64,000 bases of DNA from G963668435 sp963668435 (GTDB lineage: Bacteria > Latescibacterota > Latescibacteria > Latescibacterales > Latescibacteraceae), in contig CAXXSC010000008.1 in NCBI GenBank assembly GCA_963668435.2, positions 1,240,001 to 1,304,000 of the forward strand. Reading direction: 5' to 3'. Shown here piece after piece: positions 53,612-62,666 of this stretch. A program made the translations under genes and the position numbers. The stretch's first letter is position 1, and every line of letters starts with the position of its first letter. A model generated the notes under the pieces. It was not told the DNA's origin. It saw only the letters and a list, made by a program, of their open reading frames with translations, and made no database searches.

Positions 53612-53983
53612 ATGGCCCTCTTCTCGAAACGGGACCGTATCGCACTTGCAGTCATCGCAGCGCTCATTATCGGCGGTTGGAGCACACGTTTCCTGACACA
53701 ACATGGCCGGAATGAAATCACGATCATCCGTGGCGCTGTCGAGGTGCCCGAGGGCATGTTCGCTGTCGACCCGACAGCACCTGTCGATATCAACAGCGCC
53801 GATGCGAAAATCCTTGAATCACTGCCCGGCATCGGTCCCACAAAAGCGGTCGCCATCATCAAATGGCGCGAACAGCACGGCCCGTTCAGCAAACCCGAGG
53901 ACATCATGAAAGTCAAAGGTATCGGCCCGAAAACCTTCGATGCAATGAAATCCCGCCTTACTGTTGGCACAGCGAACCAGTAA
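53612..53983 (+). CDS. ComEA-like helix-hairpin-helix DNA-binding protein
   Basis: 123 residues, starting two bases after the cyclase gene with no strong ribosome site. One membrane anchor (IALAVIAALIIGGWSTRF) precedes a C-terminal tandem HhH domain: VDINSADAKILESLPGIGPT, AIIKWREQHGPFSKPEDIMK, VKGIGPKTFDAMKSRL. This is the ComEA pattern, in which an anchored protein binds incoming DNA. It is too short to hold other competence functions. Position in the sprA operon may be accidental. Confidence 0.9.
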   Translation: MALFSKRDRIALAVIAALIIGGWSTRFLTQHGRNEITIIRGAVEVPEGMFAVDPTAPVDINSADAKILESLPGIGPTKAVAIIKWREQHGPFSKPEDIMKVKGIGPKTFDAMKSRLTVGTANQ

Positions 53984-54041
53984 ACAGCCATTCGCCAATA
54001 TCAAATCATTTCTCTATCGAACAGTACGGCACCTCACAGTA

Positions 54042-56288
54042 TTAGAGATTCCACGCATAGCCTATTTTCGTGAATATGGCGCGATTGGTCTGGATCATGC
54101 TGTCATCGATGATATTCCTGTCGCTGTCACGATAGTCGCGATTGCGGTAGTTGTCCGAATACCCGAGGAAAAACACTGTCCGGGGATTGATCTTATATGA
54201 GAAGAGAAGCTGGGTGAAAATCCGCTTTGTCCTCGGATCGACATCATCGTCATCATAATAGCCGGTATTACGGCGGTAGTCGGTGTACTGGAAATTTCCG
54301 CGCAGGAACATCCGCCGCGAAAACTGGTACACCACCTTGAAATTGCTGACATTGGCAGTAAACAGCCGTCCTGGATCGACATCGAGTTTCGCGATATTGT
54401 GACCGATATTGAAACTCATGCGGTCACCAGCCTTGATATCCAGCCCCGACCAGAGACGTCCTCCTCTGCCGAGACGGATGTTGGAATAGTCGATCTCGTC
54501 GCCATAAAATCCGCTGAATTCGTACTCGAGCCAGCCGACAGGTTTGAACCCGGCCCAGAAATCGGCTTTGTTCCTTCGGAATTCACGGTTTTCATAACGG
54601 GTGCTGCCGAATTCGCCATAGACACCGGCATAGGACATCAGCGGCCCATTGTACTGCAGGCGGCTGGTGAACGCCTGATAGAGCTTCTCACCGTTTTCCT
54701 CGCGTTTATCGTCATAGCTCGCTGAGACACTCATCCAGGTGAACCAATTGTCGCCATCGTCATGCCACTCGTAATAGGACTTGATCATGCTGTAACGGTA
54801 GCCAGTCTGGGTTATGAAACCGAGGTCGGCCCTGTAATCCTTGCCGGAACCGTTCGACTGAACCTGAAAACCGTAGTTTTTCGTGTCGTGACGGTAGTTG
54901 GCGAAATATATATAGTCGCCGAAATCGCTGTCGTGCTGCTCGAACTCATCGGCGACATCACCCGGATACTGCGTGTTCGACAGGCCGAATCCCACATCGA
55001 CAAGGTCTGTTTCCGTGAACTTGAACACCGCATCGACATGCCCCATTCGGTTATGATAGCCGTCACCCTCGCGATCGGTGACAAGCAGACCGACATGGGA
55101 GGATTTCCCCACATCACATCGGTAACGCATGACCGTGCCGCTGCTCTGAAGTGACATCGTCGCGGTATCGGCGCCGTGCGGCCCGGAAAAAACAAGCGGC
55201 GTGAAACTGTCGCGCACGGTGAAAATGCCATAGACACTCCTGCCGGACTTACCGGTCAGACGGAGCCCCCACTCAGGATCGGCAAGCGTTCTCGTGTGGA
55301 CAAGATCTCCGACACGGTAAAAGTCCGAATTCTCGAGGAAAAACGGGCGACGTTCCGAATACCACAGCGGGAAACGGTTATTGATGTCCATCTGTGCGGC
55401 ATCGGCCTCGATCTGAGAAAAATCCGGATTGATCGCCATGCTGAGCGTCATGTTTTTCGCTACCCCCCACTGGGCAGTCACACCGGCGTCATTCCTGTTG
55501 TGTGAATCCTCCAGCGAACCGAAACGGCCGTTGTCGAGCTCATCACGCGATTGCGACATCGTAGTGGAAAATGTCGGTGACACCTCGATGTTTTTCCCGC
55601 CTTTGACACCCTCGAACCCGACAAGCTTGACCGACTGGCAGAGATAGCAGTTGTTGCTGCGGTCGCGGGGAAACGCACCTATGTGGTGACGGACTTTCCG
55701 GGGATAGCTCCGCACGGCGTCGAAACTCCAGGTCTGCTCGCCCTCGGTATCCTGAATGCTCATGTTGTTGAACGGGATCGCCATTTCCACCACATAGCCC
55801 TTGTCGGTAATTTTCCCGGCGGAATCCCATATCGCATCCCAGGCACCGCCGCCATTATCCGACTCGATCTCATCGGCCTGAATACCAAACGGATTGCAGG
55901 AAAAATCATAGGAACGCCTGTTATCGTTGAACGTATCGAACAGAATAAGCACCCAGTCGTCATCCCACATTTTATCACGGTCGCTGATATGGGCGCGAAT
56001 CTTATCCGGCTCTGGATCATAGGCCATGAAAGCGACATAAATGTTCTCTTCGTCATAGGCGATATACACTTCTGTATCAACCGGCGAGGGTACGTTTTCG
56101 CCGGGACGGACCTCAATATTCGCCTCGACTTTCACCGCGGAGGACCAGGCGTCGTCATCGAGCACACCATCGATTGCGACTTTGCTGTCGATTTTCGGCA
56201 CACGATATGTCGTTGAGGCATGAGCACTGAAGAGAGTCGTACAGGACAAAAAACAGCATATAATCGACGCAAGTGTATTGCTTTTCAC
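54042..56288 (-). CDS. DUF5916 outer-membrane barrel with CBM9-like domain
   Basis: 748 residues from a GTG at 56288, with AGAGGAAA upstream; an ATG nineteen codons earlier lacks a site. After a signal peptide (LASIICCFLSCTTLFSAHA) there is a CBM9-like domain (IDGVLDDDAWSSAVKVEA, YIAYDEENIYVAFMAYDPE, YDFSCNPFGIQADEIE). Then DUF5916: NMTLSMAINPDFSQIEADAA, NNRFPLWYSERRPFFLEN and a long series of alternating aromatic beta-strands to the end, ending in aromatic N-L (FTKIGYAWNL). This is a typical outer-membrane barrel of FCB bacteria; function unknown, perhaps glycan uptake or surface display. Convergent with the ComEA gene. Confidence 0.88.
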   Translation of the reverse strand: MKSNTLASIICCFLSCTTLFSAHASTTYRVPKIDSKVAIDGVLDDDAWSSAVKVEANIEVRPGENVPSPVDTEVYIAYDEENIYVAFMAYDPEPDKIRAHISDRDKMWDDDWVLILFDTFNDNRRSYDFSCNPFGIQADEIESDNGGGAWDAIWDSAGKITDKGYVVEMAIPFNNMSIQDTEGEQTWSFDAVRSYPRKVRHHIGAFPRDRSNNCYLCQSVKLVGFEGVKGGKNIEVSPTFSTTMSQSRDELDNGRFGSLEDSHNRNDAGVTAQWGVAKNMTLSMAINPDFSQIEADAAQMDINNRFPLWYSERRPFFLENSDFYRVGDLVHTRTLADPEWGLRLTGKSGRSVYGIFTVRDSFTPLVFSGPHGADTATMSLQSSGTVMRYRCDVGKSSHVGLLVTDREGDGYHNRMGHVDAVFKFTETDLVDVGFGLSNTQYPGDVADEFEQHDSDFGDYIYFANYRHDTKNYGFQVQSNGSGKDYRADLGFITQTGYRYSMIKSYYEWHDDGDNWFTWMSVSASYDDKREENGEKLYQAFTSRLQYNGPLMSYAGVYGEFGSTRYENREFRRNKADFWAGFKPVGWLEYEFSGFYGDEIDYSNIRLGRGGRLWSGLDIKAGDRMSFNIGHNIAKLDVDPGRLFTANVSNFKVVYQFSRRMFLRGNFQYTDYRRNTGYYDDDDVDPRTKRIFTQLLFSYKINPRTVFFLGYSDNYRNRDYRDSDRNIIDDSMIQTNRAIFTKIGYAWNL

Positions 56289-56478
56289 TGTTATATTTCC
56301 TCTTTTAGCCTTTTTATTTTCAGTTACAGGCACAGAGATACCCACCCCGGATTTCGAGAAAAACCGGCTATCTCATTGCTATACGTTGTGATTATTGATG
56401 TTACACACTACGAAGGAATTTTCATGCGGAACATTTTCAATAAGATGCTGCATTTTCTAATAGAGATACTGTCTTTTA

Positions 56479-57171
56479 TCACCTTTTTTTCATGGTCAGG
56501 CTGCCATCTCCCACCACAATTGTCCCGCTTCCACTGCCGTCGCCAATAGCCACGGTTGCCTTGAAATTGTCCTTGCTGCCAGAAGGGAAAGCGCCCTCGT
56601 TCAGAGTACGAATCTCGAAATCGGAGTTGAACTTTCCATCCGACACCCTGATACTCAGCTTAGCCCCGTAATCGGCGGGCAAACTGACTTCGACATCGCC
56701 GTCCTCGCTCATAAGGTTGAGACTGTCCACAGTGGCGTTGTCAGTAAAGGAAACCATGACCGAACCGTCCTCGCTGACAGCATTCACCGAGCTTCCGACA
56801 TCACTGATTATAACATTACCGTCCTCAGAACGTGCTGTGATAACTCCGGTCACGTTACTGACTTCAATATCGCCGTCAGGGGCCGTAATTTCGAGATCGG
56901 TTTGTTTCGGCACCAGGATATCGATATTATCATCTCCTGCTTTAATGGTTAAAACGCCATCACTGTCTTTCGTCGACATGAGTACAAGTTTCGCATCATC
57001 TGCACTTTTCACAATGTCGCCGTCGTAGCCTCTGACAGTGACATTGCCATCACCGCCAACAATGCGTACCGTTTTAGTCGTGTGGTCCGCAGCTGCCGTG
57101 ATTACGTTTCCGACAGAGAAAGCCAGAAGTACGGAGGCAAAAACAAGCATCATTGTTTTGGATTGTCTCAT
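56479..57171 (-). CDS. Exported DUF4097-type beta-helix protein 1
   Basis: 230 residues with AAAGGAG upstream of the ATG. A signal peptide (LVFASVLLAFSVGNVITAAA) precedes a DUF4097-like right-handed beta-helix of about ten-residue turns repeating D-G-D/N-V/I: GGDGNVTVRGYDGDIV, APDGDIEVSNVTGVI, SEDGNVIISDVGSSV, SEDGSVMVSF, SEDGDVEVSL. It is paralogous to the next gene upstream. It is cell-surface or periplasmic, function unknown, and lies at the distal end of the sigma/anti-sigma operon. Confidence 0.85.
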   Translation of the reverse strand: MRQSKTMMLVFASVLLAFSVGNVITAAADHTTKTVRIVGGDGNVTVRGYDGDIVKSADDAKLVLMSTKDSDGVLTIKAGDDNIDILVPKQTDLEITAPDGDIEVSNVTGVITARSEDGNVIISDVGSSVNAVSEDGSVMVSFTDNATVDSLNLMSEDGDVEVSLPADYGAKLSIRVSDGKFNSDFEIRTLNEGAFPSGSKDNFKATVAIGDGSGSGTIVVGDGSLTMKKR

Positions 57172-57247
57172 TGTTTTACTCCTTTAACGATTGTGATTCA
57201 TGAGCTCATTGACATTTTGACGACGAACAAAGTCATTTTATTTCACT

Positions 57248-58234
57248 TTATTTTCCGCTGCGGATATAAATGTCGCCATCAACTGTTTTCAGCATGATCA
57301 CCGGACCGCCGCCGTTGATCTTGCCTGTTATGGAATTTCCGGCCATCCCCGGTGTAGCGAAAATACTCGCCGCCCTTTGATTCCCGCCTGTTTTGTTCTT
57401 GTTTTTTTGCGTTATTGCTATCGCCCCCTGCACCTGTTCATCACTGACACTTGAATCGTAGGACAGGTCCATGTCGAAATCAGTATACACCTCGCCGTCC
57501 ACGTTGCTCGAGGCGACTGTGGCGTTTACCTTTTTCGGCAGGGTGATATCGACATCACCCTCTATCGTACTGAAAGACATGGGCTTGTCCTTGGTGACAG
57601 ACTTGAATACAGCAGTAATATCGCCATCGAACGTATTGACCATTGCAGAACCGGTAACATTGCTGAGCACGACATCGCCATCCAGGGTGCTAATTTCCAT
57701 CTCTCCGCTGAAATCGCTGACCTCGACATCACCGTTAAACACAGATCCGCCCTGCCTGCCATAAAAAGCCATATTGATGCTCTGCACGACTATCTGCTGT
57801 AACGGGGCATTCGGGATATTGGTAACTTCATCGACCGGTCCGCCGAGAATGAGTTTCTTGTCGTGCGGCACTTCAATTTCCAACTGTATTTCTTCGGTCA
57901 TTGGCCTGGTAATGACAATTGCGTTGTTGTCGTGATCGGAGGAGACATTGAACCGTGTGCCGCTGATACGTTTCATGCCCTTGGCTTTCTCGTTCTCCTC
58001 GAATGTATCTGCGTCGTCGGATCGGGCAAAAATGTTGACCTCACTGCCGGACGTTCCTTTGATGACAATATTTCCCTGACCGGAGAGAATTTTGACTATT
58101 CCCGGACGCGAGGGCTGCGGAAACTTGACTGTCATCTCGCGGGTCGAATCTTTCGTATCCCGCTCGCCGACCTGCGCTGTGCTGAGAGATGCTGTCAAAA
58201 GCAGAAATGCCAGTGCAAACAGTATTCTTTTCAT
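57248..58234 (-). CDS. Exported DUF4097-type beta-helix protein 2
   Basis: 328 residues from the ATG at 58234, with AAGGAG upstream; an ATG 28 codons earlier lacks a site. Signal peptide ILFALAFLLLTASLSTAQ. The mature protein has the same beta-helix repeat: SGQGNIVIKGTSGSEV, NGDVEVSDFSGEMEISTLDG, VVLSNVTGSAMVNTFDGDIT, STIEGDVDITLPKKV, VDGDIYIRSGK at the end. The repeat number is higher than in the paralogue. Both lie directly below the anti-sigma gene, so they may be sensors or targets of that sigma factor. Confidence 0.85.
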   Translation of the reverse strand: MKRILFALAFLLLTASLSTAQVGERDTKDSTREMTVKFPQPSRPGIVKILSGQGNIVIKGTSGSEVNIFARSDDADTFEENEKAKGMKRISGTRFNVSSDHDNNAIVITRPMTEEIQLEIEVPHDKKLILGGPVDEVTNIPNAPLQQIVVQSINMAFYGRQGGSVFNGDVEVSDFSGEMEISTLDGDVVLSNVTGSAMVNTFDGDITAVFKSVTKDKPMSFSTIEGDVDITLPKKVNATVASSNVDGEVYTDFDMDLSYDSSVSDEQVQGAIAITQKNKNKTGGNQRAASIFATPGMAGNSITGKINGGGPVIMLKTVDGDIYIRSGK

Positions 58235-58359
58235 CGTTTTCTCCTTGTTATATTGAACCGGGCCAGCCCCGGATGCTGCTGTTATACCTGCCGCCCCATC
58301 ACCGATTCTCATCCCCATCCCGGGTGCAGGGGCAAGAACCAGCGGGGAAACGTCGGGCT

Positions 58360-59175
58360 TTATATTAAATCCTGAAGTCCCTTTCGGGCGTGTTTTTTTA
58401 CCACATCCATCGTGTTCTCGTCATCAACGAGAGCCTGGAAAATATCTTTCGCCTTGCCCTCTTTCATATCCGACAGAAGGTTGATCAGCGAAACCTGCAC
58501 ATGAGGCGGCTGACGGCGTGCGAGCGAACTGACAAGCTCCGACCGTACCCAGTCCCTGTCGCGGTAACTTCCGAGGGCATCTATAGCGGCCAGCCTGACC
58601 CCCTCGCTCGGATCGGTATTGAGCGTTTTTATCAGGGCGGAAAGAATATCATCGTCGGTCGCGGCAAGCTGGCGGCTCATGGTGACTCCCTGAAGACGGT
58701 CGAGCGCGGAGGGCTGGTTCATGAGGGACACGGTCAAAAGCTCCCTCATCTCGCCCATCTCGGTGCGCAGACGGTCAACCTCCTGCTCGGCATATTTTCC
58801 TGACTGAACTGTCCTGCCGGAGAGGAAACCGAGAACGATGAAAATGACCGCCGCGGCAGCCTGGAATACGGGACGGCTGGGTATAATATGACCGAGAGCG
58901 GCATCGATCCTGGTGAAAAAACCGACCTGTTTGCGCTGCTCCCCCAAGCCGTGGGCATAGGCCGACAACATGGCGTCAAATCGATCCCGCGAGTTCCCGC
59001 CCGGCTCCTCGAAAGGAAGCTTGTCGAGTTTTCCCCAGAGCACACTGATATTCTCGTACTCTTCGCGGCAGACCGAGCAGGCCGCAAGATGGCTCTCGAG
59101 CTCCTTTTTCCGTACACTGTCAAGCTGACCGGCAAGATAGTCGGGCAGCAATGTTTCGATGTCTTTGCATTTCAT
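58360..59175 (-). CDS. Anti-sigma factor with HEAT repeats
   Basis: 271 residues from the ATG at 59175, with GGGGTG upstream; a GTG three codons earlier overlaps the sigma stop. The N-terminal zinc finger has the ZAS pattern H-x3-C-x2-C (SHLAACSVCREEYEN), which binds ECF sigma factors. One membrane helix follows (VFQAAAAVIFIVLGFLS, about 105-122). The C-terminal part, predicted to face the periplasm or the cytoplasm, has at least two HEAT-like repeats (SEGVRLAAIDALGSYRDRDW, HVQVSLINLLSDMKEGKA, VVKKHARKGLQDL). HEAT repeats on an anti-sigma factor are unusual and suggest protein-ligand sensing. Confidence 0.9.
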   Translation of the reverse strand: MKCKDIETLLPDYLAGQLDSVRKKELESHLAACSVCREEYENISVLWGKLDKLPFEEPGGNSRDRFDAMLSAYAHGLGEQRKQVGFFTRIDAALGHIIPSRPVFQAAAAVIFIVLGFLSGRTVQSGKYAEQEVDRLRTEMGEMRELLTVSLMNQPSALDRLQGVTMSRQLAATDDDILSALIKTLNTDPSEGVRLAAIDALGSYRDRDWVRSELVSSLARRQPPHVQVSLINLLSDMKEGKAKDIFQALVDDENTMDVVKKHARKGLQDLI

Positions 59176-59180
59176 GACAA

Positions 59181-59720
59181 TCACCCCGTCAATCTATTGT
59201 ATATACTGCCGAGTTCTTTTATTGCCCGGAAAACACGGACTTTGACCGCACCCTCCGAACATCCCATAATTTCACCAATCTCACGGTATCGCAGTCCCTG
59301 GTAGCGGCTGAGTATGATAACTTCGCGCATGTCATCGGAAAGCTCGCCGAGGGCTTTTTTCAATAGAGCCACGTCCTGGTCGAGCAGAAGTGACTCTTCC
59401 GGGGACATGGCGGAATCAGCCACTTGCCCGGCATGTTCTATAGGCTCGAACTTAAACGAGCGACCGCGATAATAATCGTTGCGGCAGTTCCGGGCTATGG
59501 AAAACATCCACACCTTGAACTCGCCGTCGTCACGGTAACTCTTACGGTATTTTAGCATCCTTAGGAACACGTCCTGCACAAGATCATCGCTGACCTCGCG
59601 ACATCCTGTCCCGTAGAGGAAGTAATTAAAAAGCTGTTTGTGATACCGCTCGAACAATGACGCAAGCTTTTCAACATCACCATTTTTTACAGAAAGCATG
59701 ATCTCGTGATCTGTGGGCAC
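59181..59720 (-). CDS. ECF RNA polymerase sigma factor
   Basis: 179 residues from a GTG with GGAGG upstream. Region 2: YHKQLFNYFLYGTGCREVSD, DLVQDVFLRMLKYRKSY, FKVWMFSIARNCRNDYYR. Region 4: ALGELSDDMREVIILSRYQG, YREIGEIMGCSEGAVKVRVF. Length and layout are typical of group 4 sigma factors. The GTG starts about 40 bases from a possible auto-regulated promoter (59761-59789). The anti-sigma gene starts within or just after its stop, so both are one operon with two DUF4097 genes. Confidence 0.96.
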   Translation of the reverse strand: MPTDHEIMLSVKNGDVEKLASLFERYHKQLFNYFLYGTGCREVSDDLVQDVFLRMLKYRKSYRDDGEFKVWMFSIARNCRNDYYRGRSFKFEPIEHAGQVADSAMSPEESLLLDQDVALLKKALGELSDDMREVIILSRYQGLRYREIGEIMGCSEGAVKVRVFRAIKELGSIYNRLTG

Positions 59721-60020
59721 CGTGCCTCCGTTTCAATTCAATTGTTGCTCTGTCCACATAATAATACCGGCATCCGAAAAAATGGTTACATAATATTAAC
59801 AGCCGGAAACAGGACTGCAGCGCATCGGCTAAAAGGGCCGTAATGAATACAATTATACATCGTTTTTATAATTTTTGCACCCAACTTATATATTTCGGAT
59901 ATATTTAAACGGCAGATGGATAAAAAAACTTGTATGTGCAGCAAAAATCAGTATATTGCAGGCCATAGTACCTTAATGTGAGTGAAAAACCGTATCAGCG
60001 GCTCGGGAAGGATTTCCATC
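59721..60020 (+). other. Intergenic region between sigma factor and PilM-like gene
   Basis: About 300 bases, AT-rich, between divergent genes. It holds a candidate ECF promoter for the sigma operon and the ribosome site (GGAAGGA near 60005-60012) of the PilM-like gene. No RNA gene or repeat is evident. Confidence 0.4.
59761..59789 (-). promoter_or_regulatory. Candidate ECF promoter of the sigma-factor operon
   Basis: On the minus strand, GTAACC (plus 59784-59789) is followed after 17 bases by TATTAT (plus 59761-59766), about 40 bases before the GTG start of the sigma gene. A GTAACC-like -35 fits ECF-type promoters, so autoregulation is possible; support is from position and rough match only. 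Confidence 0.3.
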
Positions 60021-60920
60021 ATGCAGGGTATTGGAGTCAGGTACACACCCAATGGCGCACGTGCGCTTCTGCTTGAAAAAAATGGCGATAAGCCGGTAAT
60101 AACAGGCCTTGCAACAGGCCAGCCTGGTGAAGATATCAGTGATTTTCTCGCACGGGCCTCACTCGGTGACGGAAACACACCGATAGCCTGTGGCCTCTGC
60201 CCCGGTTCTTTTCTTTCTGTCTATGTGGCTCCCGACGAAAGTTTCGACGTACCCGAGGTTAAAGAGTATCTCAAGTGGGAAATCCAGCGCAAAATGGTTT
60301 CGGACCCGTCCGATTACATAATCGATTATGCCATTGCCGACCGGGGTTTCGCTTTCGCGGGAAGAAAAGACCTGATTGCCGAACGGCGCGGTGACTTAAC
60401 GAAATTCGTCACCGATGTCGAACCGGTGGCACTTCTGAACGGCTGTGAAGTGACCGGCGAAATCGGCGATAAGAATATCATTCTCGTCTCCATCGAGGGC
60501 GAGGGTATTTCCACCGTCTATCTCGACAACGGTGTACTTCTGGCGCTAGAGTCCTTCCCTGTCAGGGAGGAAATGATCAGCAAAGTCACTCCCGGACTCG
60601 ACCGCGACGGCATGAAGAAAATCGAAGACAGCGATGCCTCCCGCTTGGGCGGTTATGTCTTTGAGTCGATTGAGCGTATAAAAAAATGTGTTAAAAATCA
60701 CGATAATAATGATGTGGACGAAATTGTCATCACTGGCGCCGGTGTCTATATAGGGCTCATGTCGGCGACTATCTCTGAGAAAACCGGCTCAAACGTAACC
60801 GTTTCAGATCCGGGCCAGTTCATGAGCGATGAATTGAAAAAGGCCCAGCCGGAAATGGTTGAGGCTGCCGCCGCGTTCACAACATGTCTCGGCCTGGCAG
60901 TGAGGGCGCTCGAAATATAA
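60021..60920 (+). CDS. PilM-like actin-fold protein
   Basis: 299 residues from the ATG at 60021, with GGAAGGA upstream. The chain shows an actin/FtsA-like layout: IGVRYTPNGARALLLEKN at the start, EYLKWEIQRKMVSDPSDYI, DKNIILVSIEGEGISTVYLD in the second half, and ITGAGVYIGLMSATISEK then GLAVRALEI at the end. These match PilM/GspL N-domain proteins that bind the cytoplasmic face of the type IV pilus or type II secretion platform. The next gene has a PilN/PilO layout, which supports this. Identity is by pattern and context. Confidence 0.65.
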   Translation: MQGIGVRYTPNGARALLLEKNGDKPVITGLATGQPGEDISDFLARASLGDGNTPIACGLCPGSFLSVYVAPDESFDVPEVKEYLKWEIQRKMVSDPSDYIIDYAIADRGFAFAGRKDLIAERRGDLTKFVTDVEPVALLNGCEVTGEIGDKNIILVSIEGEGISTVYLDNGVLLALESFPVREEMISKVTPGLDRDGMKKIEDSDASRLGGYVFESIERIKKCVKNHDNNDVDEIVITGAGVYIGLMSATISEKTGSNVTVSDPGQFMSDELKKAQPEMVEAAAAFTTCLGLAVRALEI

Positions 60921-60988
60921 CGCCCCGGGCCTTGCCAATACACAATACTGATTAATCGTGACGATCCGGGTATGCGGAGGATAACGAT

Positions 60989-61897
60989 ATGCTAAAAATC
61001 AACCTTTCCGACGGGCAAGATGACGAGCAGGCTGACGGCAACGCAGCAGAAGAAACATCTGAAGCCGTAGAGGAAAAATCTGCGGATACTCTGGCCGCCT
61101 CTCCTGAACCGACGGAAGACGGAGAAGAGACTGCCGAGACAAGCAAACCGAAGCGGAAAATCAAACCGCGGGAACTTGTCCTTATCGCCCTCCTCTGTGT
61201 GGCGGCAGTTGTCTATTACCAGAAAGACATGATACTGGGGCTGTTCAGCGGCATGGGTGAAAAGCCTGTTGAAACAGTCGAGGCGCCGCCCCCGGCTCCT
61301 GAACCGGCACCGGAGCCGGTAGCTCCGCCCGAACCTGACCCGACTCTTATAGCACTTGAGGGCCTGCGCTCCTCAGTGCCCCAGCGGGCATGGCTGACAG
61401 CGGCGACAATATTATATGACGGCACCTATGAGATCAAAGGCATGGCGTTCACGCATGATGCCGCCCTACAGTTTGTGGGTCTCCTGGGCAAAATCGGATC
61501 GGTTGCCGCGCACGACATCCCGAAAAAACGCAGATCTTCGGAAAGCATGTATCCTTTTGTCATCAGCGGCAAAATGGCAAATGCCGATGCGCCGGAAATC
61601 CTCGACACTATACCGCCGGAACGCCTGTCGCCGATGGCGGAAACGCTTGCGGCACATCAGAAGGATCTCGGCATTGCCTTCCTCCGCCTGCCGGAGCAGG
61701 GAAAAACCTATGCCGACAACGATCTTCCTTTCGCGCTTGAAGGGACTTTCGAGAATCTCGAACAGGTCATCAGAATGATCTGCCCCGACGATGGCGACAC
61801 AAGGGTCTACCGTCTCAGCATCATGCCGGCAAAACCCGGAAAAGGCTACAACAGGATCCGGGCCTCGTTCTCACTGAAAACGTTGTCGTCTATCTGA
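60989..61897 (+). CDS. PilN/PilO-like inner-membrane protein with acidic and proline-rich linkers
   Basis: 302 residues with GGAGG upstream of the ATG. It begins MLKINLSDGQ, like the PilN signature (M-x-x-I-N-L-L), followed by an acidic cytoplasmic region, a membrane helix (ELVLIALLCVAAVVYYQK, about 69-86), a proline/alanine/glutamate linker (PPPAPEPAPEPVAPPEPDP), and two ferredoxin-like periplasmic parts (ILYDGTYEIKGMAFTHDAAL, LEGTFENLEQVIRM). This is the shape of PilN and PilO joined or merged, as in type II/IV pilus platforms. It follows the PilM-like gene by 68 bases. No PilQ, PilB or pilin gene is near, so the system's identity is open. Confidence 0.6.
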   Translation: MLKINLSDGQDDEQADGNAAEETSEAVEEKSADTLAASPEPTEDGEETAETSKPKRKIKPRELVLIALLCVAAVVYYQKDMILGLFSGMGEKPVETVEAPPPAPEPAPEPVAPPEPDPTLIALEGLRSSVPQRAWLTAATILYDGTYEIKGMAFTHDAALQFVGLLGKIGSVAAHDIPKKRRSSESMYPFVISGKMANADAPEILDTIPPERLSPMAETLAAHQKDLGIAFLRLPEQGKTYADNDLPFALEGTFENLEQVIRMICPDDGDTRVYRLSIMPAKPGKGYNRIRASFSLKTLSSI

Positions 61898-62049
61898 TAA
61901 AGATTTATTTCTGGCAACGTTTTCCGGCCCGATGGATTTGACACGGCAGCGAAACACTCGTACTGCCCGAGCTTATCCGATTGCATGAACACGCTCCGTG
62001 AGCTTCCGCACCGCAAACGGAGCCTTCTTATTCCACGACGTTTCCGATT

Positions 62050-62631
62050 ATGAACATTATCGCCGGCAGATTCAGGGGAAAGAAGCTCAAAGCGCCGAAA
62101 GGTCTCGACACCCGTCCGGTGCTGGCCCGCGTGAGAGAGGCGATGTTCAATGTCATCGGCGATGTCGGTGGACTGAGTTTCCTCGATCTTTTTGCCGGAA
62201 CAGGCGCTGTCGGAATCGAGGCACTGTCACGCGGCGCTGAAAAGGCATCGTTTGTCGAGCGCGGTGACAGGCAGTGCTCGGTAATCCGCGAGAATCTGGC
62301 ATCGACATTTCCCGGCTCGCGCCTGATAAGGAGCGACTGCCTCAAGGCATTGAAACACATGGCGGAAACGGGTGAAAAATTCGACATTATTTTCGCCGAC
62401 CCGCCCTATGACAAGGGCCTTTCCCAGAAAACGGTCACAGCTGTTTTCAAATACGGCCTGCTCGAAGAAAACGGCATTCTCGCGCTGACAGTTCGAAATT
62501 CAGAGACAATGCCGGATTCCGTGACCGGGGCCCAGGAGATATTTAACCGGCGCTACGGTGATACGAAGCTGATCATCTACGGACTGACAAAACCGGAATC
62601 CGTAGAGGAATGCAACCCGCCGGAATCGTAA
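62050..62631 (+). CDS. rsmD: 16S rRNA (guanine(966)-N2)-methyltransferase RsmD
   Basis: 193 residues, the usual length. The start MNIIAGRFRGKKLKAPKG is the family's N-terminus, though no clear ribosome site is seen. Then TRPVLARVREAMFNVIG (variant of TRPTTDRVREALFN), LFAGTGAVGIEALSRGA (SAM motif I), FIFADPPYDKGL with the catalytic N/D-PP-Y. The enzyme methylates N2 of G966 in 16S rRNA. It pairs with coaD 35 bases downstream, a very common bacterial neighbourhood. Confidence 0.96.
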   Translation: MNIIAGRFRGKKLKAPKGLDTRPVLARVREAMFNVIGDVGGLSFLDLFAGTGAVGIEALSRGAEKASFVERGDRQCSVIRENLASTFPGSRLIRSDCLKALKHMAETGEKFDIIFADPPYDKGLSQKTVTAVFKYGLLEENGILALTVRNSETMPDSVTGAQEIFNRRYGDTKLIIYGLTKPESVEECNPPES

Positions 62632-62666
62632 GAGTATAAGGAACATGACAGGGAGGCTGAGATAAA

